Positions 17,881 to 27,182 of a stretch of 64,000 nt of DNA are shown here, piece by piece. How positions within the stretch are numbered: position 1 is the stretch's first letter; each line of letters opens with the position of its first letter. This DNA comes from Prevotella sp. 10(H). GTDB lineage: Bacteria > Bacteroidota > Bacteroidia > Bacteroidales > Dysgonomonadaceae. A program made the translations under genes and the position numbers. Location: assembly GCF_000711235.1 (NCBI RefSeq), contig NZ_JOMI01000003.1, forward strand, positions 558,001-622,000. Reading direction: 5' to 3'. The notes beneath the pieces are model-generated. The model saw only the letters and a program-made list of their open reading frames with translations, was not told where the DNA came from and did not search any database.

Positions 17881-18690
17881 ATGAAAAATGCAATCCTGTT
17901 TGTTTCACTATTCTTTTTTACTTTCAGCCTCAACGCTCAACAAAAAAAGATAACAGGTATTGTAACAAATAATAGCGGTGAGACATTGATAGGAGTAAAT
18001 ATACGTGTGAAAGGTACAAATAACGGAATTATTACAAATATTGACGGAGAGTATGAGCTTTGGGCTTCTGCAGAGGATATTCTGCAGTTTAGCTATATCG
18101 GTTATTTGTCACAGGAAACAGTAGTCGGTAATCGTGATCAGATAAATATCAGATTAGAAGAGTATTATGATGATTTAGGACTTCCCACTGAATATTATCA
18201 CGGAGGTAATATATCAGGTTCGGCTCAGGCAACGTATACAGGAAAGACCTTTGGTTATGCTTTCGACGTCCGTTCTACGTTTCCTTACTGGTGGTCGTCG
18301 CGGAAGAATGATTACATCACTTTTTACGATAAAATAAAGGGCAGAAGCAGTTTTGGATTCAAAATGGCGAAAACCGACCCATCTGTGGATAACTGGAAAG
18401 TGAGTCTGTCTTTACAGGCAAATGTATTAAACCGCCTAATAGAATTTGACCGATTGCTATATATTCGCCCGTATCTTTACGCAGGCATTTATCTTGATAC
18501 ATATGATAAGCAAATAAAATCGCAGAACTTAGAATACGGAGGAGGAGTCGATATCAAAATTGACCGTCGCTGGACTTATATATTTAGTTTTACGGCAGGT
18601 TATCAGGGGTTTACCCGGCGCCACGAGAGTAATAATTTTTTTCTGGGTATCCGTGTGACACCCAGGCCGATACCTGTCATTTATTACTGA
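17881..18690 (+). CDS. Secreted protein with a CarboxypepD_reg-like domain and unknown C-terminal domain
   Basis: 269 residues with a signal peptide (about 1-19). About residues 22-100 form the CarboxypepD_reg-like beta-sandwich (ITGIVTNNSGETLIGVNIRV, GIITNIDGEYELWASAEDIL, FSYIGYLSQETVVG) that normally precedes a TonB receptor plug. No plug or barrel follows; about residues 120-269 are an unrecognised beta-rich domain with many aromatic residues (TFPYWWSSRKNDYITFYDKI). It lies 38 bp after rdgB. It could be an envelope adaptor or a small outer-membrane barrel. Confidence 0.65.
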   Translation: MKNAILFVSLFFFTFSLNAQQKKITGIVTNNSGETLIGVNIRVKGTNNGIITNIDGEYELWASAEDILQFSYIGYLSQETVVGNRDQINIRLEEYYDDLGLPTEYYHGGNISGSAQATYTGKTFGYAFDVRSTFPYWWSSRKNDYITFYDKIKGRSSFGFKMAKTDPSVDNWKVSLSLQANVLNRLIEFDRLLYIRPYLYAGIYLDTYDKQIKSQNLEYGGGVDIKIDRRWTYIFSFTAGYQGFTRRHESNNFFLGIRVTPRPIPVIYY

Positions 18691-18787
18691 TAGTCTTTGA
18701 TTTCACATATTAAGTATCATTATTATTTGATACTCTTTTGCTTATAAAATTTAATGATTTAAAATAGCAGTTAAGATTTTTATTTCG

Positions 18788-18795
18788 TACTTTTG
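18788..18795 (+). promoter_or_regulatory. Promoter -7 box for the CoA-transferase
   Basis: TACTTTTG, 69 bases before the ATG at 18865. Confidence 0.5.
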
Positions 18796-18864
18796 CACCG
18801 CCAAACAATAAGGCGTATACGAATCGCAACTAAATAACTTATATAAATCATACATTTTAAAAAC

Positions 18865-20361
18865 ATGGCATTAAAATTTATGACTGCTGAAGAGGCAGCC
18901 GCACTTATCAGCAACGGCGACAATGTGGGATGCAGCGGTTTTACACACGCCGGATGCCCAAAAGTAGTTCCGGGATTCATCGCTAAACGCGCCGAAGAAG
19001 AACATGCAAAAGGAAACCCGTTCAAAATCAATATTTTTACGGGCGCTTCTACAGGCGATAAGCTTGACGGGGTGTTGTCGCGAGCAAAAGCAATCAATTT
19101 CCGTGCTCCTTACCAGACTAACAAAAGCATAAGAGAGGCCATTAATAGCGGTGAAGTAAAATATTGCGATTTACATCTTTCCACTATGGCACAGGATATC
19201 CGTTACGGATATTACGGAAAAATAGATTATGCCATAATTGAAGCCTGCGACGTAACTGAAGACGGAGAAATTGTGCCTACCTGTGGTGTCGGTATCTCTC
19301 CGACTGTAAGCCGTCTGGCTAAAAAAGTAATAGTAGAACTTAATGAGTGGAATCCGAAAGAAATGCGTGGAATGCATGACATTCCGGAACCTTTGGATCC
19401 GCCTCATCGCAGAGATATTCCTGTATATGCCGTTCGCGACCGTGTAGGAAAAAACCATATAAAAATAGATCCTGAAAAAATAATCGTAGTAAAAACTAAC
19501 GAACCGAATGAAGGCAGTGGTTTTGCTCCGGTAGATGAAGTAACAGCCAAAATCGGTGCAAATGTGGCCGCTTTCTTTGTGAAAGAAATGGCAGAAGGCC
19601 GTATGCCTAAGACATTCCTTCCGGTTCAGTCGGGAGTAGGTAATATAGCCAATGCAGTACTTGCAGCTATGGGGGATAGTAAGGAAATTCCTGATTTCGA
19701 CGTATACACCGAAGTTATTCAGGATGCTGTTATCGGACTGATGGAATCGGGACGTGTTAAGTTTGCCAGCGGCTGTTCACTCACAGTAAGTAATCCGTGC
19801 ATCGAACATATCTATCAGAATCTCGATTTCTTTAAAGATAAAATCGTTCTGCGTCCATCCGAATATTCAAACAATCCGGAAGTTGTACGCCGCTTAGGTG
19901 TTATCGCTATCAATACTGCTATCGAAGCGGATATTTATGGTAATGTCAACTCTACTCATGTAATGGGTACAAAGATGATGAACGGAATCGGAGGTTCGGG
20001 TGACTTTACACGTAGTGCTTATGTATCTATTTTTGTTACACCTTCTGTCGCAAAAGACGGTAAGATCAGTTCTATTGTACCGATGGTAACGCATGAAGAT
20101 CATAGCGAACATTCGGTGAAGATCATAGTAACAGAATACGGAGTGGCTGACCTTCGCGGTAAATGTCCTACAGAACGTGCCCAGGAAATTATCAATAAAT
20201 GCGCTCATCCAGATTATCGTCCTCTATTGCAGGAATATATCAAGAATGCACCTCAGGGCAATACTCATTTCGATATGTATAATGCTTTTGCGTTTCATGA
20301 AGCATTTCAGGAAACAGGTGACATGAAAAATGTTACATGGAGGAAACCAAAAAAAGCTTAA
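18865..20361 (+). CDS. Acetyl-CoA hydrolase / succinyl-CoA:acetate CoA-transferase family
   Basis: 498 residues, the full length of class I CoA-transferases of the Cat1/AarC type. Visible marks are GCSGFTHAGCPKVVP at the start, SGVGNIANAVLAAM (the CoA-binding G-rich loop), YTEVIQDAVIGLMESG with the candidate catalytic Glu, and EYGVADLRGKCPTERAQEI. It moves CoA between acetate and succinate and so joins acetate production to succinyl-CoA use in fermentation. A strong terminator follows. The exact CoA acceptor is inferred from the family. Confidence 0.9.
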   Translation: MALKFMTAEEAAALISNGDNVGCSGFTHAGCPKVVPGFIAKRAEEEHAKGNPFKINIFTGASTGDKLDGVLSRAKAINFRAPYQTNKSIREAINSGEVKYCDLHLSTMAQDIRYGYYGKIDYAIIEACDVTEDGEIVPTCGVGISPTVSRLAKKVIVELNEWNPKEMRGMHDIPEPLDPPHRRDIPVYAVRDRVGKNHIKIDPEKIIVVKTNEPNEGSGFAPVDEVTAKIGANVAAFFVKEMAEGRMPKTFLPVQSGVGNIANAVLAAMGDSKEIPDFDVYTEVIQDAVIGLMESGRVKFASGCSLTVSNPCIEHIYQNLDFFKDKIVLRPSEYSNNPEVVRRLGVIAINTAIEADIYGNVNSTHVMGTKMMNGIGGSGDFTRSAYVSIFVTPSVAKDGKISSIVPMVTHEDHSEHSVKIIVTEYGVADLRGKCPTERAQEIINKCAHPDYRPLLQEYIKNAPQGNTHFDMYNAFAFHEAFQETGDMKNVTWRKPKKA

Positions 20362-20393
20362 CACATAAATATTGAACATTATATCTGAAGAAG

Positions 20394-20424
20394 CCTTTCG
20401 ATTTCCAATCGAAAGGTTTTTCTT
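20394..20424 (+). terminator. Intrinsic terminator after the CoA-transferase
   Basis: Perfect 10-bp arms CCTTTCGATT / AATCGAAAGG with a 3-nt loop, then TTTTTCTTT. Confidence 0.92.
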
Positions 20425-20450
20425 TGTAGTAAATATAGAGATTTATAAAA

Positions 20451-21131
20451 ATGACAGTTCTCTACGAAGATAACCATATCATTATAGTCAATAAGGCTGT
20501 ATCGGAAATAGTACAGGGCGATAAGACCGGAGATAAACCACTCTCAGAAATCGTAAAAGAATACCTGAAAGAAAAATATAATAAGCCGGGCAATGTCTTC
20601 TGCGGCGTAACTCATCGCCTTGACCGGCCTACAAGCGGTATTGTAGTTTTTGCCAAGACAAGCAAAGCTTTGCCCCGGCTGAACGACATGTTCAAGAATA
20701 AAGAAGTAAAAAAGACATACTGGGCAGTAGTAAAAAATACACCTAAAAAAACAGAGGGTACACTCAGGCATTATCTGGTAAGGAATGAGAAACAGAATAA
20801 ATCATATGCATTCGATTCGGAAAAACGATTGTCGAAATTGGCAGTTTTACATTATAAACTTATTGCCAAGTCAGATAATTATAGTTTGCTAGAGGTAGAT
20901 TTGGAGACAGGACGCCATCATCAGATACGTTGCCAACTAGCCAAAATAGGAAGCCCTATAAAGGGCGACCTGAAGTATGGAGCGGATAGGTCAAATCCCG
21001 ACGGAGGTATAAATCTGCATGCCCGTAGTATATCATTTGTACATCCGGTATCTAAGGAACTTATACAAGTTACTGCTCCTGTTCCTGATGATAATTTGTG
21101 GCAGACTCTAGAAAAAACTGTACAGGAATAA
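20451..21131 (+). CDS. RNA pseudouridine synthase, RluA family
   Basis: 226 residues. The active-site segment HRLDRPTSGIVVFAKT contains the catalytic Asp, and LETGRHHQIRCQLAKIGSPI is the second RluA motif. There is no N-terminal S4 domain, as in the short RluA/TruC-type forms. It converts a uridine in rRNA or tRNA to pseudouridine; the position modified cannot be told. It leads tex by 27 bp, so the two may form an operon. Starts at an ATG just after the upstream terminator. Confidence 0.9.
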   Translation: MTVLYEDNHIIIVNKAVSEIVQGDKTGDKPLSEIVKEYLKEKYNKPGNVFCGVTHRLDRPTSGIVVFAKTSKALPRLNDMFKNKEVKKTYWAVVKNTPKKTEGTLRHYLVRNEKQNKSYAFDSEKRLSKLAVLHYKLIAKSDNYSLLEVDLETGRHHQIRCQLAKIGSPIKGDLKYGADRSNPDGGINLHARSISFVHPVSKELIQVTAPVPDDNLWQTLEKTVQE

Positions 21132-21158
21132 TTATACATATAAAACAATCTCAAACAT

Positions 21159-23282
21159 ATGACTATAACAGACCTTATATCTTCTGCCTTAAATATCAAG
21201 GCTTCACAAATAGATAAGACTATCGAATTACTCGATTCCGGTGCTACTATTCCTTTTATCAGCCGTTACCGCAAGGAAGTGACAGGAGGGCTGGACGAAG
21301 TTCAGATAGGAAATATAAAAGAACAAAACGATAAGTTGAATGAACTTGTCAAACGTCGCGAAACAATACTGAAATCGATAGACGAGCAGGAAAAACTTAC
21401 ACCGGAACTGAAAACCCGTATCGAAAACTGCTGGAACAGTTCAGAACTAGAAGATATTTACCTGCCGTATAAACCGAAACGGCAGACCCGTGCTGAAATC
21501 GCTCGAAAGAAAGGCTTGGAACCTTTGGCTAAAATAATTATGGCACAACATCCGGCGAGTGTTGAACCTCAAGCTAAGCCATATGTAAAAGGAGATGTAA
21601 AAGACATAAAAGAGGCGATTGCAGGAGCGTGCGATATTATTGCCGAATGGATAAATGAGGACGAATATGCCCGTAATTCAATCCGCAATCTTTTCGAAAG
21701 GGAAGCTGTAATTACATCCAAGGTAGTGAAAGGAAAAGAAGAGGAAGGAGATAAATACCGCGATTATTTCGACTTTTCAGAGAAACTGAGCAAGTCGTCT
21801 TCGCATCGTATTCTGGCTATCCGTCGTGGTGAATCGGAAGGTTTTCTGCGTGTCAATATATCTCCGGATGAAGATGCCGCATTGGAAAGGCTGGATAAAC
21901 GTTTCCTGAAAGGAGATAATGATAATGAAGCTACCAACTATGTGGCTGATGCTATAGAAGATTCTTATAAACGTTTGTTGAAGCCGTCGATAGAAACCGA
22001 GTTTGCCGCACGTTCCAAAGAGAAAGCAGATGAGGAAGCTATCCGCGTATTTATTGAGAACCTGCGCCAGTTGTTACTCGCGCCCCCATTAGGACAGAAA
22101 AGAGTACTGGGCATAGACCCGGGGTATCGTACCGGATGCAAACTTGTATGCCTCGATGCAGAAGGCAATTTGTTGCACAACGAAACTATCTATCCACATC
22201 CACCACAGAATGAAACTTCGAAAGCTGCTGCTAAAGTATCCAAGTTGGTCACTACTTATAATATAGATGCGATCGCTATCGGTAATGGTACGGCCAGTCG
22301 CGAAACGGAACGTTTTATTACAAATATCCGTTATGAAAAGGAGGTGAAAGTCTTCGTTGTTAGCGAAAACGGCGCATCTATCTATTCTGCTTCGAAAACT
22401 GCCCGTGAAGAATTTCCCGATTATGATGTGACCGTAAGGGGGGCCGTTTCTATCGGTCGTCGACTAATGGACCCTTTGGCCGAACTGGTAAAGATTGACC
22501 CGAAATCGATTGGAGTAGGGCAGTATCAGCACGATGTAGACCAGACAAAACTGAAGAATTCACTCGATTTGACCGTGGAAAGTTGCGTAAACCTTGTAGG
22601 TGTTAATGTAAATACGGCTAGTAAGCATCTCTTGACATACGTATCTGGTTTGGGGCCTGTACTGGCGCAGAATATAGTAGATTACCGTGCTGCTCACGGT
22701 GCTTTCAAATCGCGTAAAGAATTGATGAAAGTAGCCCGTATGGGAGAAAAGGCATTCGAGCAGTGTGCCGGATTCCTTCGAATTTCCGAAGCAGAGAATC
22801 CATTGGATAACTCGGCTGTTCATCCTGAGAGTTACTATGTTGTAGAGAAAATGGCTAAGGACTTAAATTGTACAGTCAAAGACCTGATTCAAAATAAAGA
22901 ATTAAAGAAATCACTCGATCTGAAGAAATATATAACCGATACAGTCGGTTTACCTACATTGAATGATATTATAGAAGAGTTGGACAAGCCCGGACGTGAC
23001 CCGCGTAAAGGTATCAAGATGTTTGAGTTTGATCCGAATATACGTACTATCGAAGATTTACGCGAAGGTATGATTTTGCCGGGCATAGTAACTAATATTA
23101 CCAACTTCGGATGCTTTGTTGATGTAGGTATTAAGGAAAACGGCCTTGTACATATATCGGAACTGGCCGACCGCTTTGTTTCCGACCCTAACGAAGTGGT
23201 ATCGCTTCATCAGCACGTAGAGGTAAAAGTCTTATCTGTCGATTTAGGTAGAAAGAGGGTACAATTATCTATGAAGAAATAG
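21159..23282 (+). CDS. tex: Tex family transcription accessory protein
   Basis: 707 residues in the Tex order: N-terminal helical region, YqgF-like RNase H fold (about 320-450; GIDPGYRTGCKLVCLDAEG), helix-hairpin-helix domain (about 480-560; NIVDYRAAHGAFKSRKELMK), and a C-terminal S1 RNA-binding domain (about 635-707; GMILPGIVTNITNFGCFVDV). It is a cytosolic nucleic-acid-binding protein linked to transcription. Length is a little under E. coli Tex (773). A very strong bidirectional terminator separates it from tonB. Confidence 0.95.
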   Translation: MTITDLISSALNIKASQIDKTIELLDSGATIPFISRYRKEVTGGLDEVQIGNIKEQNDKLNELVKRRETILKSIDEQEKLTPELKTRIENCWNSSELEDIYLPYKPKRQTRAEIARKKGLEPLAKIIMAQHPASVEPQAKPYVKGDVKDIKEAIAGACDIIAEWINEDEYARNSIRNLFEREAVITSKVVKGKEEEGDKYRDYFDFSEKLSKSSSHRILAIRRGESEGFLRVNISPDEDAALERLDKRFLKGDNDNEATNYVADAIEDSYKRLLKPSIETEFAARSKEKADEEAIRVFIENLRQLLLAPPLGQKRVLGIDPGYRTGCKLVCLDAEGNLLHNETIYPHPPQNETSKAAAKVSKLVTTYNIDAIAIGNGTASRETERFITNIRYEKEVKVFVVSENGASIYSASKTAREEFPDYDVTVRGAVSIGRRLMDPLAELVKIDPKSIGVGQYQHDVDQTKLKNSLDLTVESCVNLVGVNVNTASKHLLTYVSGLGPVLAQNIVDYRAAHGAFKSRKELMKVARMGEKAFEQCAGFLRISEAENPLDNSAVHPESYYVVEKMAKDLNCTVKDLIQNKELKKSLDLKKYITDTVGLPTLNDIIEELDKPGRDPRKGIKMFEFDPNIRTIEDLREGMILPGIVTNITNFGCFVDVGIKENGLVHISELADRFVSDPNEVVSLHQHVEVKVLSVDLGRKRVQLSMKK

Positions 23283-23292
23283 AAAATTTAGA

Positions 23293-23334
23293 ATAGTAAA
23301 ATGGCCGGAAACTTTCTTCCGGCCATTTTACTAT
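23293..23334. terminator. Bidirectional terminator between tex and tonB
   Basis: Perfect 18-bp arms (23293-23310 and 23317-23334; core AATGGCCGGAA / TTCCGGCCATT) with a 6-nt loop. A/T runs flank both sides. Confidence 0.93.
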
Positions 23335-23369
23335 ACTAAATTTATTTTATTGTTGCAGCAAATGTCTCG

Positions 23370-24203
23370 TTATTTCAATTTATATACAATTGGTATAGTA
23401 AAGTATACCGGAACCGCTACTCCGTTATTCTTGCCCGGTATCCATCTCGGCATACTCTTCACTACTCTCATTGCTTCTTTATCACATGTTTGGCTGATGC
23501 CTTTCAATAATTGGAGATTAGTAATTTCACCGGTTGGGCTTACTACGAAGCGTATTGTAACACGTCCCTGGATACCCATTTCCTGATCTACAACCGGATA
23601 GTCTATATTATCATATATATATTTATACATTTCTGCTTCTCCACCCGGGAATTGAGGCATAAACTGTGCACTAACAAAAACTTCGGGTTCTTTAGGGGCT
23701 CCCCCGCCTTGTCCGTCACCTACAACATCTCTTTCAAATTCTTTTCGTACGGCGTCGGCATCTGTAGAGCCTTTTTCCACTTCAAATGCTCCGATAGCAA
23801 CTTTACTGCTGGTAAGATCAGCCATGTTTGTCATCGTTTCATCAGTGGCTTTATCATCTTCTACAATTTTAGGTGGTGTAAATTTTTGCATAGCCACATA
23901 TTTTGGCGGTTCCGGAATAGTAGGCTGGATAACTTCCGGTTCGGCTACCTTATTATCCATTTCCATAATAGTTACTACTTCATCGTATTTTCCGGTATCT
24001 GCTTTGGCAGTAGCGGCATTTATAGTACTGATAATTGCAGGCAGACAGGATACAACAGCTGCGAACAGCACGATTATACCGAATGCAATAAGATGTCTCT
24101 TTGTTGAAGACTGGCGCAATTCAAAAGCTCCGTATGATTTATTTTTACCTTCGAAAATAATATCACACCATTCAGCGGAATTTAAGTTAGCTAAGTTTTT
24201 CAT
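23370..24203 (-). CDS. Energy transducer TonB
   Basis: 277 residues. The N-terminal cytosolic tail has the Bacteroidota mark GKNKSYGAFELRQSSTKRH, followed by one membrane helix (about 33-55), a Pro/Glu-rich linker (VIQPTIPEPPKYVAMQKF) and the TonB C-terminal domain (about 185-277; YPVVDQEMGIQGRVTIRFVV and MPRWIPGKNNGVAVPVYFTI). It carries inner-membrane proton-motive force to outer-membrane receptors. No exbB/exbD lies next to it. It may serve the receptors in this window, but that is inference. Confidence 0.92.
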   Translation of the reverse strand: MKNLANLNSAEWCDIIFEGKNKSYGAFELRQSSTKRHLIAFGIIVLFAAVVSCLPAIISTINAATAKADTGKYDEVVTIMEMDNKVAEPEVIQPTIPEPPKYVAMQKFTPPKIVEDDKATDETMTNMADLTSSKVAIGAFEVEKGSTDADAVRKEFERDVVGDGQGGGAPKEPEVFVSAQFMPQFPGGEAEMYKYIYDNIDYPVVDQEMGIQGRVTIRFVVSPTGEITNLQLLKGISQTCDKEAMRVVKSMPRWIPGKNNGVAVPVYFTIPIVYKLK

Positions 24204-24418
24204 GACTATAAGTTTTATATGTTATTACTTCTTTTCCCCTTTTGTACCTAATAGATAGAGAATGGTATGAAATTCCATAAACAGGTGTAAATATTTTTTA
24301 AAATGATATGTATACAATCCTTTTTTGATACGGTTGACTTTATGTGAATTAATTATTAAAGCTCTGTATTTTTGTTATTTTTAGTTATTAATATTTCTCT
24401 AATCAATTCTTAAAATGC

Positions 24419-24426
24419 TACATTTG
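24419..24426 (+). promoter_or_regulatory. Promoter -7 box for the GT2 gene
   Basis: TACATTTG, 35 bases before the ATG at 24462. The rest of the 258-base gap from tonB is AT-rich and shows nothing else. Confidence 0.5.
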
Positions 24427-24461
24427 TGGCTTAAATAAAAAAGGAGCAAAAAGAAAAGGAT

Positions 24462-25199
24462 ATGTCTGATTCCATAGTTATAATACCTACTTATAACGAA
24501 AAGGAGAATATAGAAGCAATTATCAAAGCTGTTTTGGACTTGCCTAAAGTATTCGATATTCTGATTATTGACGACGGTTCTCCCGATGGCACTGCAGCCA
24601 TTGTGAAGAAGTTGCAGTTGGAATATCCGGATCGATTGTTCCTTATAGAAAGAGCTGGCAAATTGGGATTGGGAACAGCATACATAGCAGGTTTCCATTG
24701 GGTGTTGGAACGCTCTTATCAGTATATCTTTGAGATGGATGCCGACTTTTCTCATAATCCTAAAGACTTGTTGCGGCTTTACGATGCATGTAAAATTGAT
24801 GGTGCCGATCTGGCTGTCGGTTCCCGTTACTATAGTGGAGTCAATGTAGTGAACTGGCCAATGGGGCGTGTACTGATGTCATACTTTGCATCTAAATATG
24901 TACGCATTATAACCGGAATGAAGGTACAGGATGCTACCGCAGGCTTTGTCTGTTACAAGCGGGAAGTGCTCGAAACTATCGATCTTGACAATATCCTTTT
25001 CAAAGGTTATGCTTTTCAGGTGGAGATGAAATATACAGCCTATTGTCTGGGCTTTAATATAAAAGAAGTATCTATCATATTTGTTAACCGTATGCTGGGA
25101 ACATCAAAAATGAATTCCAGCATCTTTGCCGAAGGTGTTTTTGGCGTATTAAGGATGAGATTCAGACATTTATTCGGCGGTATAAAGAAAAAACAATAA
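24462..25199 (+). CDS. Polyprenol monophosphomannose synthase (GT2, DPM1-like)
   Basis: 245 residues, GT-A fold. VIIPTYNEKENIEAIIKAVL at the start, IIDDGSPDGTAAIV for the nucleotide, and EMDADFSHNP as the DxD metal site are typical of dolichol/polyprenol-phosphate mannosyltransferases; VGSRYYSGVNVVNWPMGRVL is also characteristic. There is no C-terminal membrane domain. It should move mannose (or glucose) from GDP-sugar to a polyprenyl phosphate at the inner membrane, feeding later glycosylation. The sugar is inferred. Confidence 0.88.
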   Translation: MSDSIVIIPTYNEKENIEAIIKAVLDLPKVFDILIIDDGSPDGTAAIVKKLQLEYPDRLFLIERAGKLGLGTAYIAGFHWVLERSYQYIFEMDADFSHNPKDLLRLYDACKIDGADLAVGSRYYSGVNVVNWPMGRVLMSYFASKYVRIITGMKVQDATAGFVCYKREVLETIDLDNILFKGYAFQVEMKYTAYCLGFNIKEVSIIFVNRMLGTSKMNSSIFAEGVFGVLRMRFRHLFGGIKKKQ

Positions 25200-25207
25200 A
25201 ACTTGTT

Positions 25208-25215
25208 TATCTTTG
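25208..25215 (+). promoter_or_regulatory. Promoter -7 box for the FAH-family gene
   Basis: TATCTTTG, 28 bases before the ATG at 25244. Confidence 0.5.
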
Positions 25216-25243
25216 CATCGGGTATATTAATTCAGAAGTATAA

Positions 25244-25870
25244 ATGAAAATTATTTGCGTAGGTCTTAATTATCAGACGCACAATAAAGAAATGGGAAGG
25301 GCATTGTCTGATAAAGACGATGATCCGGTTTTGTTTATGAAGCCCGATACAGCTTTGCTTGCAGGAGATAAGCACAGATTTTATATACCTGATTTTTCAT
25401 CTGATATTCATTACGAAGCTGAACTGGTGGTACGTATCGATAAAATGGGCAAGAATATAGCTGAACGCTTCGCTCATCGTTATTATAATGAGATAACACT
25501 CGGTATAGATTTCACCGCCCGTGATATACAAGCAGGACTGAAACAGAGAAGCCAGCCTTGGGAGATATCCAAAGCTTTCGATAATTCCGCTGCAACAGGC
25601 ATATTTGTTCCAAAAGATAAATACGGAAAAGATATCCAGAGCCTTGATTTTCAATTGAAAAAAAATGATTTTCAGGTGCAATCGGCTAATACATCCGAAA
25701 TGCTTCATTCTGTGGATAAAATTATTGCATTCGCAAGCCGTTTTTTTACTTTGAAAACAGGCGACCTTATATTTACAGGCACTCCTGCCGGGGTGGGAAA
25801 AGTTGAGGTCGGCGACAGGCTTGCGGGTATGGTTGAAGGCGATGAACTATTGGATTTACATATTTGTTAG
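25244..25870 (+). CDS. Fumarylacetoacetate hydrolase family protein
   Basis: 208 residues of the compact FAH/HpaG fold. HYEAELVVRIDKMGKNI holds the Glu pair that binds Mg2+, TLGIDFTARDIQAGLKQRS the Asp and Lys, and LIFTGTPAGVGKVEVGDRL the end motif. Such proteins include fumarylpyruvate hydrolases and oxaloacetate decarboxylases/tautomerases. The short length and the absence of an aromatic pathway nearby favour an oxaloacetate-type housekeeping role, but that is a guess. A 130-base AT-rich gap follows. Confidence 0.88.
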   Translation: MKIICVGLNYQTHNKEMGRALSDKDDDPVLFMKPDTALLAGDKHRFYIPDFSSDIHYEAELVVRIDKMGKNIAERFAHRYYNEITLGIDFTARDIQAGLKQRSQPWEISKAFDNSAATGIFVPKDKYGKDIQSLDFQLKKNDFQVQSANTSEMLHSVDKIIAFASRFFTLKTGDLIFTGTPAGVGKVEVGDRLAGMVEGDELLDLHIC

Positions 25871-26009
25871 AATATATATGTTAAATAATAAAATAAAAAT
25901 AATAAATATCATAAATCGTAGTTATTAATAATACTGAAGGATATACAAGCTATTATAAACACCTTAACCAAATTAGAATTAATTACGTAAAAAATAAACA
26001 GTGGAATTA

Positions 26010-27176
26010 ATGAAGAATCTTTTAAGAAAAGTCTTACTGGTAAATGTTTTTGCTATTACAACATTTAGTCTGACTGCTCAGGATAATATCAATCCTATAC
26101 TGACAGCTGTGCCGTCGCTCTCTATTGCTCCTGATGCAAGGGGAGGAGGTATGGGGGATGCCGGAGTGGCTACTGCTCCCGATGTATACTCTCAACATTG
26201 GAATCCCGCAAAATATGCTTTTGCACCGAGTAAAGCCGGATTCGGGTTATCTTATACCCCATGGTTGAGAAAAATTATAAACGATATAGCTTTGGTTTAT
26301 GGTGTAGGCTACTATAAGCTTGGAAATGAAAACAATCAGGCGTTGAGTGCTTCGGTTCGCTACTTCTCGGTAGGGGATGTTAGAATTGCTACCGAAGATG
26401 GCCGTTTTTCAGGACAGACGTTAAGCCCTCATGAGTTAGCGATCGATCTGGCATATTCCCGTAAGCTGACTGAAACTTTTTCCGGTTCGGTTACAGTACG
26501 ATATATCCGTTCCGATTATTCGGGCGCCGATGAAGAAACTTCTCCGGGTAATGCGTGGGCTGCCGATGTAGCCGGTTATAACGAATCGTATATAAATATC
26601 GGTCAATCGGAAAGCTTACTTAGCTTCGGTTTTAATATTTCTAATATAGGAACAAAGATTGCTACTACAGGAGGCCCAAGAGATCAGTTCCTGCCTACCA
26701 ATCTGCGATTGGGAGCATCATTAATGTATCCGTTAAACGAAGTAAGCACTTTATCATTCAGTGCAGATATCAATAAATTGTTGGTTCCTACACCGCCTGT
26801 ACAAAAAGATGGCGAATTAGATGAGGATTTTCAGAAAAGGGTACAGGAATATAAAGATATCAGTCCTATTTCGGGTATTTTCAAATCGTTCGGTGATGCA
26901 CCGGGGGGATTTTCCGAAGAGATGAAGGAAATCATGTGGTCTTTGGGTGCAGAATACGATTATGATAATAAATTCCGTGTGCGTACAGGTTATTTTTATG
27001 AAAATAAGATGAAAGGTAACCGTCAGTATCTGTCATTCGGAGCAGGATTCAAGCTTACTGCTTTCCAGCTCGATGTAGCTTATATGCTGGCTACGGCACA
27101 ACAAAATCCGTTAGATCAGACGCTTCGTTTTTCTCTGGCGTTCGATATCGAAGGTATGAAGAATTTATTCAGATAA
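26010..27176 (+). CDS. porV: Type IX secretion outer-membrane protein PorV (LptO)
   Basis: 388 residues from the ATG at 26010 (an in-frame GTG at 26001 is less likely). It has a signal peptide (about 1-23), then TAVPSLSIAPDARGGGMGDA, the hallmark of PorV/PorQ barrels, and FELAFDIEG-like closing strands (TLRFSLAFDIEGMKNLFR). PorV is a 14-strand FadL-like barrel that shuttles cargo with a C-terminal sorting domain from the translocon to the attachment complex. It is followed closely by ispF (6 bp). Other T9SS genes and cargo are not in this window. Confidence 0.9.
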   Translation: MKNLLRKVLLVNVFAITTFSLTAQDNINPILTAVPSLSIAPDARGGGMGDAGVATAPDVYSQHWNPAKYAFAPSKAGFGLSYTPWLRKIINDIALVYGVGYYKLGNENNQALSASVRYFSVGDVRIATEDGRFSGQTLSPHELAIDLAYSRKLTETFSGSVTVRYIRSDYSGADEETSPGNAWAADVAGYNESYINIGQSESLLSFGFNISNIGTKIATTGGPRDQFLPTNLRLGASLMYPLNEVSTLSFSADINKLLVPTPPVQKDGELDEDFQKRVQEYKDISPISGIFKSFGDAPGGFSEEMKEIMWSLGAEYDYDNKFRVRTGYFYENKMKGNRQYLSFGAGFKLTAFQLDVAYMLATAQQNPLDQTLRFSLAFDIEGMKNLFR

Positions 27177-27182
27177 TAAATA

